Assembly (NCBI GenBank): GCA_948099385.1
Contig: CANUEZ040000213.1
Coordinates: 868,001 to 932,000 of the forward strand
Direction of reading: 5' to 3'
DNA length: 64,000 nt
DNA from: Fasciola hepatica
Taxonomy: Eukaryota > Platyhelminthes > Trematoda > Plagiorchiida > Fasciolidae
Made by a program: the position numbers and the translations under genes
Shown here: positions 60,901-64,000 of the stretch, piece after piece
Layout: each line of letters starts with the position of its first letter
Position numbering within the stretch: the stretch's first letter is position 1
Notes under the pieces: generated by a model
Seen by the model: the letters and a program-made list of their open reading frames with translations, nothing else
What the model was told of the DNA's origin: nothing
The model's database searches: none

Positions 60901-62529
60901 CAAGGCGGATAACGCGGGATGCGAGTACACTGTAGGTCACACAAACGGAGACTTAACTGTTACCAAGACCGCTTTGGGGTATCCTTGCAGCACCCTAACA
61001 GGGGACAACAATATCTGCACTACTGATGACATACCGTTGTTCCATTAAAATGGCTCAATTGAATTTATGCCCAACTCCGCCTAATTACTGTCGCAAGTGA
61101 TGGATCTCTTCTTTCTACCTGTGCATTCACCATGGTTTGGCAACAAAGGCGGACAAAAAACACCACGTAACTGGGGACAAATCGATAAACAATTAAAATT
61201 AGTTTCATAATTTTCTGGTTTGAGGGGTTGGATGGAGCACTGGGTATAACTTTGGGGAAAACACGTGACCAGCACCGATCAAGTGGCCATCACCGCGGGC
61301 TTCAGACCATGTGGTCCCGAAATCAATCCAGGCAGTTTCCGGCAATTCATTTGGCGTTCTCAAATTTACTCTGACTTCCTCCGAAGATATTATACCTTTG
61401 TGGAAATAAGGAAATAAGAGATTATTTTACGATCTTTCATATCAAGTCAAGTCAGCAGTAGCTTTATACATCTGAATCAGCGGATTTTCAGGGTTCAAAC
61501 CAAATCTGTGCGTATGGGAGTGGGGAATGGGGAAATAAGAATAAACTGTGGTAATTTTCATCCGAGCAAACATTTCTGTAAATCCTAGATAATTTTTGTC
61601 ACAACACTCGCCTTAGTCGAGCTTCTCGGATAGCTGCACGAAACTGGAGCCCTGGGCTATATGCCTTCTGCTAATCTTTACTGATGAGTAGACTCACGCT
61701 TCAGCCATGCCTAAAGAAACTGTTTATCCACCATGTTTGTCCTTTTTGGCTCTAAGCAATCCACGTTTACTGAACCTTTTTCGAATTTGTTCGGCTCTGT
61801 CCATTAGAATTGTAATTCATTGAGCTCCATTTCAAGGTGAATTTCCATGTTTTTCGTTCGCCACTGAAAAGAACGTAGAAAACTCGCATCTCACAATTTA
61901 TATATTTCATCTGTTCGTATGAAGTAGATTGAGGGGCTTAAAGTTCCAAGCTTCTTGAATATGGCTTTTTCGGTGAAATGAATAATTAAATGGGAATCTA
62001 AAAATTTATTTTTTCTTTCCCAAGCAAAGCCAAAAGAGCACTATGGTGGGCGAAAACAATCAATATTAGTTTGAAATATGTGCATTATCACTGATTTGGT
62101 GTATAAATATGAAGTGTATCGCCTCGGTTGAGGAATTTTGATAGTTGCACATTACTGAATTTATTATTTCCATCAGAAATCATTTATCGTCGTCAAGATC
62201 TAATTGAGTTTTATCTTAACTGACAATGAATCTTTTGCGACCAGAACTACAGGCCCACAGATCAGCTTTTATTTGAAGGGGTGTCCCGTATGATTTCTTC
62301 TGAGCTTATTTTTCCACGTGAATGACTAGATAGAAGAGTTCTACACTCAAGATGAGTAAGTCTACTTACTTTTTCGATGCAAGGTGTTCCAGGAACAAAC
62401 ACCACGAATATGAGTAGCAGGAGATTTGCATTGATTGGTACATAAAGTATCAACTTTGAAAACCATGGTCGCAGCCATTTTATCTGACCTGACAGGAATA
62501 ACAAGAAATACGTATCCACTGAGGCTCTA

Positions 62530-62594
62530 CTTTGATTTGAACCCACAGCGAATGATTGTCAGTCACACTCCCAACCACCAGGCTAAGCGAGCCG
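62530..62594 (-). mobile_element. tRNA-derived SINE head (copy 3)
   Basis: Counterpart of 34,150-34,214, with an A box reading TAGCCTGGTGG and an identical B box. Confidence 0.7.
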
Positions 62595-62956
62595 ATTCTA
62601 AACAATTTGCCCAACTTCACTACTACAAGATACATCGCCCTGTGAATCACTCACTTTTGAACTGGTTTTGAGAATGAGGAACAGGCTAAATGTCTCTGCT
62701 TGCTCAGTCCGAAACCTGGAAATGGTAAATCATTTGCACTGCTTGAAATAGTTCGTCTTCACGCCCGCACTGTGACGAGGTCACTTCCTCATGTTCCTCA
62801 TATTCTGGCTTCATTGTTGCTGACGTACCGAAGACCGTTGTAGTGGCTGTAATAGGGATTATTCTCACTGTGTTCTGATCGCTGAGGTTGGTGTTTAGAT
62901 TGCAAACGTTTTATCACCAATTGAGGTGACATCCTAAGTGCCATCAGCAACGTCGT

Positions 62957-63663
62957 TTCCCAAATGGCCCGAACCGCGATATGACAGCTTTGTGTCTGTG
63001 GAATATGAACGTGGTCTGGTCCGAACAATATTTCAAACAGCACGACATATCTGCACAGAAGACATGATTCACAACGAACTACGACAGCTGAAAGAATCTT
63101 TGACTAGAAACGCTTATCCCGATGCATTTATCGAAAGGCACAGCAAGCCTCAAGTGATCAGACAAACGAATTGTTTAGCAGAAAAACTACTAGTCACCCT
63201 TTGTCTTCTATTCAAACGTGATGACATCATTTGCATGCTCGAACGACCACTTGGATCAGCGCTTGCCCGAACATATTATGCAGCTGACCTCAGAATTGTT
63301 CATCGAACGATTGAGATCCCCACACCGTCGGTGAAACAACGTCCACCTCTGTACACCAAATCGAATCTGATTTACCAATTTCAGTATAGTTGCGGGGCAA
63401 CCTACGTGGGTCGAACAAAGCGGCAGTTACGTAACCGAGTGATTGAATATATTCCAAATTGGGTACAACGTTTTGTGATGCAATCAGGGTCAGATCAAAG
63501 GCATAATGACAACGTTCGAAACCATAAGATCCCGTCGTCGGCCGTCGCTTGTCATCTTCTGATGACGCAAGATCCGGCTGACCGAACCACTGCGTTTCGG
63601 GTCATTTACGTGGCAAAGAATACCGGGCTGTTGAGGTTTGTTCAAACCATTGCCATACATTGA
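62957..63663 (+). CDS. PLE-C connector and GIY-YIG endonuclease, open frame
   Basis: Homologous to 39,783-40,489, but the whole frame from FPKWPEPRYDSFVSVEYERG to LLRFVQTIAIH and its TGA is uninterrupted (about 235 codons; the formal frame starts at a non-PLE GTG at 62,938). The endonuclease part reads CGATYVGRTKRQLRNRVIEY followed by IPNW, with the GIY-YIG-type tyrosine, arginine and glutamate residues in place. It is joined on its 5' side to family S sequence by a 4.8-kb deletion, so it has no reverse transcriptase, no start codon of its own and no hammerhead. Probably a fossil that has so far escaped stops. Confidence 0.85.
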
Positions 63664-64000
63664 TGGAAACCCATATATTGTGTCAGCAGAAACAGTTCTT
63701 TGTCCATGTGTCTTCACCATGGTGACGTAACTTGGCTATTGAAATTTCCCCTATATTTATCGAAAATTATGGTTTTACATGATCTTATATAAACAGTATG
63801 GTTGTGCAGTGTGCACCATGTTGAGATGCAGCGAAATCGTCCCGGACATGAATCGTGCAATGTTGCAACTGTCAGATTGAGATCTAAAATTGCCACGATT
63901 CGAGTACGTACTGATTTTCTGGATCACTCAGTATATGTCGCTTCTCACTGGGGCCTATTGAGGAAGTAAGGCTTATGTTGGAAACGTTCTGATTAGACTT
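63664..64000 (+). other. PLE-C 3' flank, running off the window
   Basis: Matches 40,490-40,922 with a 95-bp deletion at 63,871. Confidence 0.7.

Larger units (their letters stand above)
48630..64000 (+). repeat. Copy 3: distal copy of the direct repeat
   Basis: Matches 20,227-40,922 in direct orientation with an offset that starts at 28.4 kb and shrinks with each deletion. Deletion joints lie at about 54,766 (583 bp), 60,046 (280 bp), 60,258 (877 bp), 62,869 (397 bp), 62,954 (about 4.79 kb) and 63,871 (95 bp). It alone keeps 50,254-51,287, the 5' part of PLE-A, and it keeps the 0.75 kb that copy 2 lost (55.64-56.41 kb). Copy 1 aligns to it in inverted orientation. Confidence 0.92.

Noticed and set aside
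1..64000. CRISPR arrays, bacterial operons, rRNA or complete tRNA genes
   Set aside because: No regularly spaced short repeats, no gene-dense coding, no rRNA-like sequence; tRNA-like parts lack acceptor stems. The DNA is eukaryotic.

Overview
This is eukaryotic, repeat-dominated DNA with no long open frame of a host gene. I infer a flatworm, probably a digenean trematode. The reasons are several Penelope-like elements (PLEs) with GIY-YIG endonuclease ends, a type I hammerhead ribozyme of the kind carried by PLE terminal repeats, a decayed Ty3/gypsy element of a form common in flukes, tRNA-derived SINEs, moderate AT-richness by eye, and candidate introns of about 40 nt. The species cannot be named from the window.

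Architecture. One block is present three times. Copy 1 (1-12,309) is matched in inverted orientation by copy 2 (22,595-37,150), making arms of 12-15 kb around a spacer of about 10 kb. A larger segment that includes copy 2 (20,227 to at least 40,922) recurs in direct orientation from 48,630 to the window end (copy 3), an offset of about 28.4 kb. Copies differ by a few percent and by many indels. A 3-kb insertion shared by copies 2 and 3 but absent from copy 1, and several shared bases, make 2 and 3 the closer pair. Copy 3 is about 5.3 kb shorter than the proximal copy through a series of deletions, several with 2-5 bp of microhomology at the joint.

Region by region. 1-12.3 kb: copy 1, with a decayed hammerhead (1.42 kb), a possible LTR promoter (7.7-8.0 kb) and a 67-nt hairpin (10.6 kb). 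12.3-20.2 kb: spacer, with a dispersed repeat, a gutted Ty3/gypsy pol and gag on the minus strand, two pairs of diverged LTR-like repeats, a second decayed hammerhead, and a PLE reverse-transcriptase scrap. 20.4-21.9 kb: a 5'-truncated PLE (PLE-A). 22.6-37.2 kb: copy 2. 37.2-41.3 kb: SINE, then a palindrome enclosing an apparently intact hammerhead, followed by an internally deleted PLE (PLE-C). 41.3-46.5 kb: the least repetitive part, including a short cysteine-rich candidate exon. 46.6-47.7 kb: PLE-B fragment. 48.1-48.6 kb: a second LTR-like unit directly abutting copy 3. 48.6-64 kb: copy 3, with a longer PLE-A and a PLE-C whose connector plus GIY-YIG frame is open.

How it fits together: this looks like a segmentally duplicated, partly palindromic transposon-rich locus, heterochromatic or ampliconic in style. 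Short open frames shared among the copies show mostly amino-acid-changing differences, so they do not look protein-selected. The most interesting points are the hammerhead palindrome whose repeat boundary falls at the ribozyme cleavage site, a second decayed hammerhead lineage, and the nested inverted/direct duplication with its indel history.
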